This document shows positions 54,678 through 64,000 of a DNA stretch of 64,000 bases, piece by piece. Source of the stretch: Gammaproteobacteria bacterium (GTDB lineage Bacteria > Pseudomonadota > Gammaproteobacteria > HK1); NCBI GenBank assembly GCA_021773645.1, contig JAJFJU010000026.1, positions 1 to 64,000 of the forward strand, read 5' to 3'. A program made the translations under genes and the position numbers. Every line of letters begins with the position of its first letter. The first letter of the stretch is position 1. Under the pieces are notes generated by a model. The model was given only the letters and a program-made list of their open reading frames with translations. It ran no database searches and was not told the origin of the DNA.

Positions 54678-56657
54678 GTGCTAAGCCGCTGGAATGATGC
54701 CGAGGCGGCAAAATATTCCGGCCCACTAGGCCCGCGGATCTATAGCTCACGCCTGTTGGGCCAGGAGCCCTCGCTAGTACTCCATGGCGGCGGCAACACC
54801 TCGGTAAAACTGCTGGAAAAGGATCTCTACGGTGACGAGGAATCAATCCTCTACGTTAAGGGCAGTGGCTGGGATCTGGAATATATAGAAGCCGCTGGCT
54901 TTGCCCCGGTGCGGCTCAATCCGCTGCTAAAGCTCGCCACCCTAGAGCAACTTTCCGATGAACGCATGGTCAATGAGTTGCGTGGCCACATGACCCGCGC
55001 CGACGCACCCACCCCGTCGGTAGAGGCCATCCTGCACGCCATTTTGCCTTATCGTTATGTGGATCATACCCACACCAGCGCGCTGCTCAGTATCACCAAC
55101 ACCCCAAACGGTGCGGCGCGCATCCGCGAGATCTATGGCGACTCGGTGGTGGTTATCCCCTACATCATGCCGGGCTTCGATCTCGCACGCCTGTGTGCCG
55201 AAGGTTTTCCCCGGGATGTGGGGCCAAACACCATCGGCATGGTGCTAATGAATCACGGCCTGTTTTCCTTTGCCGATGATCCGCGGGAATCCTATGAAAA
55301 CATGATCAAACTGGTTAGCCAAGCGGAAGACTATCTACGGCAACAAGATGCTTGGGAAGTCGAGATCTCCGATAACCGCGAGCAACCGCACGACAGAGAA
55401 TCCGCCACCGCGCTCGCTAAGTTACGCCTGGCTATATCGCAAGCCGCTAAAAGCCCGATGTTGCTACCGAGCTATTCCACCCCCCGTATACGACACTTTA
55501 TCGCCCGCAAGGATAGTCAGCAGATCTCCCAACAGGGACCCGCTACCCCCGATCACATCATTCGCACCAAACAGCTGCCGCTCCTTGGCCATGACGTAGC
55601 TGGCTACGCAGAAAATTATCGACGCTATTTTGTCCAACACAGTGCTCCAGCTGATACCAAACTGGAGATGCTCGATCCGGCCCCGCGGGTCATCCTCGAT
55701 CCCGAGTTCGGACTTTGTACCGCCGGTACCAGTATGGCCAATGCCCTCATCGTACGTGACCTTTACGAAGAGACCATGAACGTCATCGAGCGTGCGGAGC
55801 ACCTGGATAAATACCAGGCGCTGGCCAGCCCAGAGCTATTTGCCGTGGAGTACTGGGAGTTGGAACAGGCCAAGCTGCGCAGTGGCGGAAGCCCACCCCA
55901 ATTTTCCGGAGAGATCGCACTGGTCAGCGGTGCCGCCTCCGGTATCGGACGAGCCACGGTAAAGGCCCTGCTCACTCGTGGCGCCGCTGTCATCGGCATC
56001 GATATAGCCCCAGAAATTCACACGGTTTCAAAGCAGAGTGCCTTTCTAGGTATCCAGTGCGATCTGCGAGAGTCAGAACAATTGTCCAAGGCCCTGTACC
56101 AGGGTGTTCATCATTTTGGTGGCCTCGATATGCTCTTTCTCAATGCCGGTATCTTCCCGGAAAGCCACGCTATCCACGAATTACCAGACACCGTGTGGCA
56201 GCAGAGCATGGCCATCAATGTAGATGCCAACCTGAGCTTATTACGTACATCGCATCCCTTGCTCTGCCTTTCACCAAGTGGCGGACGAGTGTTAATCATC
56301 GGCTCAAAGAATGTACCAGCGCCCGGCCTCGGTGCCGCCGCCTACTCCGCTGCAAAGGCAGCACTCAATCAGCTTGGACGCATCGCTGCACTGGAATGGG
56401 CTCCAGACAATATCCGGGTGAATCTACTCCACCCGGACGCGGTTTTTGACACCGGAATCTGGACCACAGAAGTACTGGAAAAACGTGCCGACGCCCACCA
56501 AATGAGCGTAGCTGAATACAAACGGCGCAACCTGCTAGGAGTGGAAATATCGAGCCACGATGTGGCTGAGCTGGCGGTGGAAATGTGTGGCCCACTGTTT
56601 GCTAAAACCACCGGGGCCCAGCTTCCCATTGACGGTGGTAGCGACCGCATCATCTGA
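54678..56657 (+). CDS. Bifunctional class II aldolase / short-chain dehydrogenase
   Basis: This 659-aa fusion has an N-terminal class II aldolase domain (about 1-400, with HGGGNTSVK, YVDHTHTSALLS and MNHGLFSF supplying zinc ligands). A C-terminal short-chain dehydrogenase domain follows (about 410-659, with ALVSGAASGIGRAT, active-site YSAAKAALNQLGR). The architecture is that of RhaD/RhaS-type proteins that cleave and oxidise deoxy-sugar phosphates. The exact sugar is not clear. The start is GTG 54678, 7 nt after AGAGG. No sugar-uptake genes are nearby. Confidence 0.93.
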   Translation: MLSRWNDAEAAKYSGPLGPRIYSSRLLGQEPSLVLHGGGNTSVKLLEKDLYGDEESILYVKGSGWDLEYIEAAGFAPVRLNPLLKLATLEQLSDERMVNELRGHMTRADAPTPSVEAILHAILPYRYVDHTHTSALLSITNTPNGAARIREIYGDSVVVIPYIMPGFDLARLCAEGFPRDVGPNTIGMVLMNHGLFSFADDPRESYENMIKLVSQAEDYLRQQDAWEVEISDNREQPHDRESATALAKLRLAISQAAKSPMLLPSYSTPRIRHFIARKDSQQISQQGPATPDHIIRTKQLPLLGHDVAGYAENYRRYFVQHSAPADTKLEMLDPAPRVILDPEFGLCTAGTSMANALIVRDLYEETMNVIERAEHLDKYQALASPELFAVEYWELEQAKLRSGGSPPQFSGEIALVSGAASGIGRATVKALLTRGAAVIGIDIAPEIHTVSKQSAFLGIQCDLRESEQLSKALYQGVHHFGGLDMLFLNAGIFPESHAIHELPDTVWQQSMAINVDANLSLLRTSHPLLCLSPSGGRVLIIGSKNVPAPGLGAAAYSAAKAALNQLGRIAALEWAPDNIRVNLLHPDAVFDTGIWTTEVLEKRADAHQMSVAEYKRRNLLGVEISSHDVAELAVEMCGPLFAKTTGAQLPIDGGSDRII

Positions 56658-56675
56658 ATGATGAGTTCATAGGCC

Positions 56676-57800
56676 ATGCAGATTTTTCTTGTGGGCGGCG
56701 CGGTCCGGGACCAATTGCTCAAACTCCCCATTCGGGATCGTGACTGGGTGGTGGTTGGGAGCACCCCTGAGGAAATGGAGCGCCAGGGATTCACTCGTAT
56801 TGATGCCAATTTCCCGGTCTTCTTCCACCCAAAAACCGGAGAGGAATACGCCCTCGCACGAACCGAAAATAAATCTGCCAGCGGCCATAAAGGCTTCACC
56901 ATCCATGCGGGCCCAGAGATCACTCTGGCAGAGGATTTACGCCGACGGGATCTCACTATCAATGCCATTGCCAAAGATATTGATGGCAAGTTAATCGATC
57001 CGATGGATGGCCAGCGCGATCTTGCAGATCGATGCCTGCGCCACGTCTCACCCGCCTTTATAGAAGACCCTTTGCGCGTGCTGCGGGTGGCACGTTTTGC
57101 CGCACGCCTAGCACCACGCGGCTTCCGAGTCGCAGCTGAAACGCTCGCACTAATGCAGACCATGTCCAAAGATGGTGAGCTCGGCACCCTCTCACGGGAG
57201 CGCATCTGGCAAGAAACTCGGCGGGCCTTGGACGAACCATCCGCTACAACTTACTTTCAGCTATTACATCAATGCGACGCGTTGAAAACCGTGTTTCCCG
57301 AACGACTCAACACCCAAACTCCGGCAGACGATCTGGAGGGAGCGCTCGCCGCGCTAAAACATGCGCAAGCATTGTCCACCAAAGCATCCATCCGTTTTTC
57401 CGTACTGCTAGCCGCCATTGCCTTAAAAAACGAAGTTACAGAAGTAAAACTGATCTGCAACCAACTTCGAGCACCCGCGCGTTACCGGGAACTGGCAGAA
57501 CTGGTAATCACAGTTTATCCGCTTATTACAAACCTCAGGCATGCAGACCAACTCCTGGCTTTGCTAGAAAAACTGGATGCCTTTCGCCGCAGCTCACGCT
57601 TCCGAGATTTTCTCATCGCAGCCACGGCCCTTGCAGCCACCCAACCTACGAGAGAACCACGGCGCGTCATCATGCTGGAACAGGCCTTTCTCAAGGCATC
57701 ACGAGTTAGGCGTCCAGCCACTGGAAAAACACATGACAGCGGCATCCGCTTTTCTGAGAGATTTCGCCAACTTCGGATAGAGGCTATCGAGGCGCTATAG
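56676..57800 (+). CDS. cca: CCA tRNA nucleotidyltransferase
   Basis: This 374-aa enzyme adds or repairs the tRNA CCA end. The nucleotidyltransferase core has LVGGAVRDQLL near 5-15, the catalytic DRDWVVVG, the RRDLTINAIA flexible loop and DPLRVLRVARFAARL. It is shorter than E. coli Cca (about 412 aa) and has no recognisable HD phosphohydrolase motif in its C-terminal part. It starts 18 nt after the aldolase stop. Confidence 0.96.
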   Translation: MQIFLVGGAVRDQLLKLPIRDRDWVVVGSTPEEMERQGFTRIDANFPVFFHPKTGEEYALARTENKSASGHKGFTIHAGPEITLAEDLRRRDLTINAIAKDIDGKLIDPMDGQRDLADRCLRHVSPAFIEDPLRVLRVARFAARLAPRGFRVAAETLALMQTMSKDGELGTLSRERIWQETRRALDEPSATTYFQLLHQCDALKTVFPERLNTQTPADDLEGALAALKHAQALSTKASIRFSVLLAAIALKNEVTEVKLICNQLRAPARYRELAELVITVYPLITNLRHADQLLALLEKLDAFRRSSRFRDFLIAATALAATQPTREPRRVIMLEQAFLKASRVRRPATGKTHDSGIRFSERFRQLRIEAIEAL

Positions 57801-57805
57801 CTGCA

Positions 57806-57846
57806 CTCATAAAAAAAGCCGAGCAATGCCCGGCTTTTTTTATGAG
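57806..57846. terminator. Strong bidirectional terminator between cca and the H1-like gene
   Basis: A perfect 16-bp inverted repeat (57806-57821 and 57831-57846) contains a GCCG/CGGC core flanked by seven As on one side and seven Ts on the other. It can end both the rightward cca and the leftward H1-like transcript. Confidence 0.92.
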
Positions 57847-57861
57847 AACGATTAAGTACTG

Positions 57862-58575
57862 CTAGGCAGCTCGCTTCTTCCTAACGACCTTTTTTTTCTT
57901 TACCGCCCGCTTCTTCCGGACCACTGCTTTGGCACGCTTGGCCAACTTCTTGTCATAGTCCCTCAGGAAGCGCTTGCTAAAGCGTTCAAGTGCCGCCGCC
58001 AAATCAGTACCACGTTTTTGAACAGCCTTCTCTTGCTGCACCTGCCCCCGAACGTCCGCGCGTGCTGCATTACGCTTCTCGGTCAACTCAGTGACCCGAT
58101 TCTTCGCCTTGAGCGCGCCTGCACGGGCCCGGTCCAAAGCCAGACGGGTGCGCCCGGTCTTGGTGCTGCGATCATTGGCAACAGCAACCCGAACCCTATC
58201 TCGCGCCGCCACCCTGGCCGCTTTCGCTTTAGCCAATCGCCCTTCGGCAGCCACTACCCGCACATTCAACTTCTCGATTGCTGGCGAGGTCACCACCACT
58301 CTGCGTTTTTTACGCACCGTGGCTTTCTTGCGAACCGCAACCTTTCTACGCGTCACCGGAGCTTTCTTGCGTACTGCTGAAACCTTTTTCCGTACTACGG
58401 TCTTCTTACGCACTGCGGTCACTTTTTTACGCACCGCTGCCTTTTTACGTACAACCTTCTTTTTCACGGCTTTAGCCGCGCTTGCGACTATCCTTTTCTT
58501 TGCTACGCGCTTCTTTGCGCCAACGGCGGAAACTCTCTTCTTTTTCCGAACCCCTACTTTTGCTGTTTTGACCAA
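57862..58575 (-). CDS. Lysine/arginine-rich histone H1-like protein
   Basis: This roughly 237-aa, very basic protein has three parts. There is an N-terminal tail of (V/A)RKK-type repeats (residues about 5-95), a charged helical middle likely to form a coiled coil (IEKLNVRVVAAEGRLAKAKA onward, about 100-190) and a short second basic tail (KAVVRKKRAVKKKKVVRKKR). Such proteins (AlgP, HctB-like) bind DNA through their tails. I prefer TTG 58575 as start because GAGGAG lies 6 nt upstream; ATG 58596 would add seven acidic-leaning residues and has no ribosome site. It is a single gene with its own strong terminator. Confidence 0.8.
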   Translation of the reverse strand: MVKTAKVGVRKKKRVSAVGAKKRVAKKRIVASAAKAVKKKVVRKKAAVRKKVTAVRKKTVVRKKVSAVRKKAPVTRRKVAVRKKATVRKKRRVVVTSPAIEKLNVRVVAAEGRLAKAKAARVAARDRVRVAVANDRSTKTGRTRLALDRARAGALKAKNRVTELTEKRNAARADVRGQVQQEKAVQKRGTDLAAALERFSKRFLRDYDKKLAKRAKAVVRKKRAVKKKKVVRKKRAA

Positions 58576-58732
58576 GATCGTCTCCTCGTTTCGCATAGCA
58601 CATAAATAACTAACTACGAATTATAGAAGTTGCCCCAAGATGTGCAAGACAACTGTCACAATCACCACTCCCTTGCCAGCCATCTCTATCTCTGTTGCAA
58701 TTGCCCTCAATCTCCCGTTTTGAAACTATAAG

Positions 58733-60475
<1,743 letters not shown>

Positions 60476-60514
60476 CCATTTTCTCCACGCTATACGTTTT
60501 GCACGTCAGTGCCA

Positions 60515-60970
60515 TTAAAAACCAATGATAACCGGCTCTACTAGGCGCTTATAATCACTAAATGAGAGGCGCACCAGCTCAGTGTGAGAACCTGCGTTGA
60601 AGGCAATGCTTTCATCCTCAGCCAGTTTTTCTGCTGCATAGACCTTCATATCGTAAAGATTACCGAAAGGCGGCATTGCACCGGTTTCACATCCGGGAAA
60701 CAAACCCCAAAAATCTCTTTCGCTGGCAAGCTCCACAGCACGTGCACCAATGGCTACCCTTAATTTCTCTATGTGCACCATGGCCGTCGCCGGCAGTACA
60801 GCCATTGCCATAGCGCCGTCCACCTTCACCATCACCGTCTTGGCTATCTCGATCCCTGGCACATGCGCCGAGGCGGCCACCTCCTGCGCCGCATAGGCCC
60901 GTGAATGCTGGATGCTCACATATTTGATGTGATTCTCATCAAGAAATTGCTTCAGTTTTTTTACCGGCAT
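60515..60970 (-). CDS. YbaK/EbsC-type aminoacyl-tRNA deacylase family protein
   Basis: This 151-aa protein has the YbaK/ProX fold: VVKTV-like core EIAKTVMVKVDGAMAMAV, then GAMPPFGNLYDMKVY and FNAGSHTELVRLSFSDY. Relatives remove mischarged amino acids from tRNA. The start at ATG 60970 follows TAAGGAGG by 5 nt, which decides against a longer open frame reaching 61063. Confidence 0.92.
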   Translation of the reverse strand: MPVKKLKQFLDENHIKYVSIQHSRAYAAQEVAASAHVPGIEIAKTVMVKVDGAMAMAVLPATAMVHIEKLRVAIGARAVELASERDFWGLFPGCETGAMPPFGNLYDMKVYAAEKLAEDESIAFNAGSHTELVRLSFSDYKRLVEPVIIGF

Positions 60971-61376
60971 AACCGCCTCCTTACGTAGAGGGGAGCCGGC
61001 ATTTCCCCCGACCTCCTCCACGCTCTGTAGTACACCCATTTGCCTCACATGGCATGCCACCATTCACCCAGCCCGTGGCGTACCGGCAAAGCCATCATGC
61101 TTAAAGTATGGCAAGCACATCTAGGGGGTTCAACGCGGTTATTCAGAGCCTGCCGGAGGGATAGTCGCGGTCGCCAAAGACGACCAGATATACATCCGGT
61201 ACTACAGCAGACAGCCCCTCATGAAAGCCCAAGTTGTGTCCCCGGTCACAAAGACGGAACTAGGGCTAAAGTACGGTAGTCATATACCGCTAACAGTTAT
61301 GAAGTTGGCGCACCTGCAGTTTCGGTGCACACCCATCACTCCTGAGCCTTATATCTACAGACATAGCTGAACAGAA
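60971..61376. other. Gene-free stretch upstream of the nucleotide cyclase
   Basis: Apart from the ribosome site of the deacylase gene and the dyad at 61235-61250, nothing definite is seen in these 406 bases. A frame on the plus strand (about 61125-61370) is open for 80 codons but lacks a start in its first third and has no recognisable motif; it could be a gene remnant. Confidence 0.5.
61235..61250. promoter_or_regulatory. CRP-like palindrome
   Basis: TGTGT-CCCCGG-TCACA matches the cAMP receptor protein consensus TGTGA-N6-TCACA at nine of ten positions. One or two such matches are expected by chance in 64 kb. Its position 340 nt upstream of a putative adenylate cyclase makes it worth noting. 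Confidence 0.3.
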
Positions 61377-61514
61377 ATGCTTACTCCACTTATCGATATC
61401 GTCAAAGCGTTGGTCATCGTCATGGCAGTCGTCTTTGCCCTGAATGCGGGGCTGCTCAGCAGCTCAGATTCCACCCATTCCGCGGGCGAAATTCATCAGG
61501 CTGGCGGAGATTAG
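61377..61514 (+). CDS. Possible 45-aa single-span membrane protein
   Basis: A 45-codon frame from ATG 61377 encodes one hydrophobic helix (IVKALVIVMAVVFALNAGLL) followed by a short polar tail. The ribosome site is weak. It lies 74 nt before the cyclase gene on the same strand. It has no recognised family; the composition argues for a real membrane peptide but the evidence is thin. Confidence 0.35.
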   Translation: MLTPLIDIVKALVIVMAVVFALNAGLLSSSDSTHSAGEIHQAGGD

Positions 61515-61588
61515 TCGCTGACAATAACTGCCGGCGCATCTGGCCTCACACGGGCATCTGGCCCAGAGAGTGGTGCGCGCCCTCGCAA

Positions 61589-62626
61589 ATGCCGTTCGGC
61601 AGACATGGCCTGAAGGCACCACATGCTGACAAAGCCATGAAAATGAGCAAACGATCCAGACTGATTTCCAATTTACGCCGTGTAACCAGTCGCCGGGCTT
61701 TTGAGTTCGCCGGTGGCAAACGAATATTGCCACCCCAATCTGCCGTCGCCCTGATGTTTACCGACATCGAAGCGTTTACCCCCATAACCCTAGCCTTGAA
61801 AGAAAAGGCCATCCATCTATTGGGGCTGTATTTCGGCGCCATGAGCGAATATATCTACCAGGCCGGCGGGGATATCGACAAATTCATTGGCGATAGTATC
61901 TTTGCCTATTTCTTTGATCCACAGGCTCCCGAGAACGCCGTTAATATTGCCTTTGATACAGCCATTACCATGTCAAATGCAGATATGGCCTTTGCAGACA
62001 ATCCAGAGTGGCAACAATGCCAACGGTTCAAGACTAGGTTTGGGCTGCACTGGGGGGAGGTGGTAGCCGGGTCTTTTGGCTCCGAGCAACGCGCGGACAG
62101 CACGTTATTGGGCGACAACGTAAATCTGGCCGCACGGATGGAATCGCTGAATAAAAAGTATCAGTCCTACATCCTATTAACGGATGACTTTTATCGGAAA
62201 CTTTCCACCAAGCGCAAAACCCAATGCCGACTCCTGGACCGCGTTGCCGTAGCTGGGCGCGAAGAACACCCACTAGATATCTATGTGGCCGACCTGAATC
62301 CTTTGCCGAAGTCTTTTCTGAAGCTTTTCGGAAAAGCCCTGCAATATTATTTCAGCGGTGATTGGCAATCAGCCCATCAGACCTTTGCAGAAGCACGAAA
62401 AGTTCTGGCTAACGATGGACTACCTGACGATGGGCCCACAAATGCCTTGTTAAACAGAATAGAAAAAACGAATTTGTTTTGGAAAAAAGCGTTGAGGCAC
62501 TTTGGCGACAACGTTCCTGAAATAATGACTCCCGAAATTGTCTCGGCAATCACGGAAAAACTCACTGAAAAAAAATACCTGGCTCCGATGGATTGGCCCG
62601 GGCACTGGCGCTATCTCGAAAAGTAA
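61589..62626 (+). CDS. Class III adenylate/guanylate cyclase
   Basis: This 345-aa soluble protein has a class III cyclase domain at about 50-235. Metal-binding aspartates are in MFTDIEAFTP and KFIGDSIFAYF, a substrate lysine precedes the second one, and the transition-state Asn and Arg are in GDNVNLAARME. A helical C-terminus (about 235-345, resembling one or two TPRs) follows. It has no membrane segment. The start is uncertain; ATGs at 61589, 61637 and 61643 are in frame and none has a good ribosome site. Whether it makes cAMP or cGMP cannot be decided here, though the Lys favours ATP. Confidence 0.88.
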   Translation: MPFGRHGLKAPHADKAMKMSKRSRLISNLRRVTSRRAFEFAGGKRILPPQSAVALMFTDIEAFTPITLALKEKAIHLLGLYFGAMSEYIYQAGGDIDKFIGDSIFAYFFDPQAPENAVNIAFDTAITMSNADMAFADNPEWQQCQRFKTRFGLHWGEVVAGSFGSEQRADSTLLGDNVNLAARMESLNKKYQSYILLTDDFYRKLSTKRKTQCRLLDRVAVAGREEHPLDIYVADLNPLPKSFLKLFGKALQYYFSGDWQSAHQTFAEARKVLANDGLPDDGPTNALLNRIEKTNLFWKKALRHFGDNVPEIMTPEIVSAITEKLTEKKYLAPMDWPGHWRYLEK

Positions 62627-62668
62627 GCACCTCCCTCTCCGGATGCCGCCCGGCGCAATTGTAGCCTG

Positions 62669-64000
62669 CTAGAGTTCCAGTTCCCGGATCTTGCGGGTGA
62701 GGGTATTTCGGCCCCAGCCAAGCAGCTTCGCGGCATCCTGTCGACGGCCATCGGTGAACTTAAGCGTCGTTTCGATCAGTACCCGCTCAAATTTTGATGC
62801 CGCGCTGTCTAGCAATGGATGTGCGCCCTGTGCGAGTTGATATTCGGCCCAGCGCCGCAATGCGGACTCCCAGTCCGCGGACGATTCCGCTTGCTCCGTG
62901 CCCTGAGTCAGTTCTGGTGGCAGGTCTTTGCGATGAATCTCCTCACCTGGCGCCATTACCGTCAACCAGCGACAAACATTGAGCAACTGCCGAACGTTGC
63001 CAGGCCATGGCAAAGTCATAAGATGTCCAAGGGTGCGGTCACGCAACATTTTGGCCGGAACGCTGAGTTCCCGTGCCGCCGTATCCAGAAAAAACTTCGC
63101 TAAAAGCGGAATATCCTCACGGCGCTCGCGCAGCGGCGGCACGTGCACACGAATAACGTTTAGCCGATGCCAGAGATCTTCCCGAAACTGTCCCTCGCTG
63201 ACTCGCGCCTCCAGATCCTGATGAGTGGCGGCAATGATGCGTACGTCCACGGTGAGCGGCGCATGCCCTCCCACACGATAAAAAGCGCCTTCGGCGAGTA
63301 CGCGCAATAATCGGCTCTGAAGTGCCGCTGGCATGTCTCCAATCTCGTCCAGAAACAAGGTGCCCCCATCGGCCTGTTCGAAACGTCCGCGACGTCGTTC
63401 TACCGCACCGGTGAAGGCACCACGTTCGTGCCCAAATAATTCAGACTCCATCAATTCCTGCGGGATTGCTGCCATATTGAGCGCAATGAAAGGCTTGTTC
63501 GCCCGGGGGCTATGGCGGTGTAGGGCCTCGGCCACCAGCTCTTTTCCAGAGCCTGATTCACCCGTGATTAGCACCGTAATATGTGAGCTGGAAAGCCGGC
63601 CGATAGAGCGAAACACTTCCTGCATGGCGGGCGCTGAACCAATAATCTGGCGACTGGAAGCAACCCCCTTCTCGATAGATGGAGCCTCAGTATCACCCAC
63701 ATGCTCCAAGGCTCGTGCCACCAGATCCAAAACCTGCTTCAGGTCGAAAGGCTTGGCAAGATAATCGAAGGCACCGCCCTTATAGGCAGATACCGTGCTC
63801 TCAAGGTCAGAGTAAGCGGTCATGATAATGATGGGCAAGCTTGGGTGCTGTGCCTTTATCTGCTGCATCAGCGCCAGACCGTCAATATCAGGCATGCGTA
63901 CATCTGAAAGCACGACAGACGGCTGATTGCACTCCAATTGCTTCAACAGGCTGCGGGCATTGGAAAAACTTTTCACCTCATAGCCGCTTTTACGCAGAGC
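62669..64000 (-). CDS. glnG: Nitrogen regulator NtrC, N-terminus cut by window edge
   Basis: At least 443 residues are visible. The receiver domain (phospho-acceptor Asp in VVLSDVRMPDIDG, Lys in YLAKPFDL) lacks its first strand because the window ends. The sigma54-activator domain is complete: Walker A GESGSGKE, GAFTGA loop in ELFGHERGAFTGAVERR, Walker B GGTLFLDEIGDM. The C-terminal Fis helix-turn-helix (GRRQDAAKLLGWGRNTLTRKI) is typical of NtrC. It should switch on nitrogen-assimilation genes when phosphorylated. It is convergent with the cyclase gene. Confidence 0.95.
   Translation of the reverse strand, partial: ALRKSGYEVKSFSNARSLLKQLECNQPSVVLSDVRMPDIDGLALMQQIKAQHPSLPIIIMTAYSDLESTVSAYKGGAFDYLAKPFDLKQVLDLVARALEHVGDTEAPSIEKGVASSRQIIGSAPAMQEVFRSIGRLSSSHITVLITGESGSGKELVAEALHRHSPRANKPFIALNMAAIPQELMESELFGHERGAFTGAVERRRGRFEQADGGTLFLDEIGDMPAALQSRLLRVLAEGAFYRVGGHAPLTVDVRIIAATHQDLEARVSEGQFREDLWHRLNVIRVHVPPLRERREDIPLLAKFFLDTAARELSVPAKMLRDRTLGHLMTLPWPGNVRQLLNVCRWLTVMAPGEEIHRKDLPPELTQGTEQAESSADWESALRRWAEYQLAQGAHPLLDSAASKFERVLIETTLKFTDGRRQDAAKLLGWGRNTLTRKIRELEL

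Noticed and set aside
61122-61370. Unannotated gene upstream of the cyclase
   Set aside because: The 80-codon open stretch has no start codon until two fifths of its length, no ribosome site and no recognisable motif.

Overview
The window is a dense chromosomal segment of a gammaproteobacterium. Evidence for this is the conserved hemF-topA-smg-dprA-LysM / def-fmt-rsmB neighbourhood, a complete MSHA type IV pilus locus, an aerobic ubiquinone hydroxylase (coq7), NtrC, EnvC/YibQ and a tRNA-Tyr-Gly-Thr-tuf cluster. HemF and Coq7 point to an oxygen-using lifestyle. The genus cannot be fixed from the sequence; the gene mix would suit a free-living environmental lineage of the Chromatiales type, which is inference.

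Layout. 1-608: 5' end of tuf preceded by tRNA-Thr, -Gly and -Tyr, all leftward from one strong sigma70-type promoter. 677-7010: leftward hemF, topA, smg, dprA and a LysM protein. 7228-17087: rightward def, fmt, rsmB, a DUF4390 gene, an NtrY/NtrX-like two-component pair and trkA/trkH potassium uptake. 17136-20517: a class 1B pyrD diverging from trmL, followed by an O-antigen-ligase-like membrane protein. 20577-36914: a leftward MSHA pilus locus with an MshQ-like PKD protein and an unknown secreted protein at its head, then mshI, pilN-like, mshJ, K, L, M, N, E, G, F, A, C, D, O and P. A GGDEF-EAL enzyme (37163-39982) is divergent from this locus. 39971-45555: gpsA, secB, rhodanese, envC, a carboxyl-terminal protease and yibQ. 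45654-54601: a small ORF, a DUF123 gene without a normal start, a DUF1820 gene, a cbpA-like gene, a DegQ-like protease, rmuC, tRNA-Gln, rpsI/rplM, an ABC exporter and coq7. 54678-64000: an aldolase/dehydrogenase fusion, cca, a histone-H1-like gene, hemB, a LOG-family gene, a YbaK-type deacylase, a class III nucleotide cyclase and the 3' part of ntrC.

How it fits together. The pilus locus carries a c-di-GMP-type MshEN domain on its extension ATPase and sits head to head with a c-di-GMP turnover enzyme, so pilus activity is probably controlled locally by that messenger. Most other genes are housekeeping: haem synthesis (hemF, hemB), translation start and tRNA maturation (def, fmt, cca, trmL, rsmB), and envelope and division functions (envC, yibQ, degQ, secB).

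The least explained features are non-coding. One is a pair of about 160-bp inverted-repeat elements (MITE-like), each ending just before a start codon (cbpA and hemB). The other is a 124-nt multi-hairpin element bounded by copies of the tRNA-Gln 3' end and its terminator. Among proteins, the NtrX-like regulator has lost the sigma54-contact loop, and the mshQ-type gene has moved to the head of its locus beside an unrecognised secreted protein.
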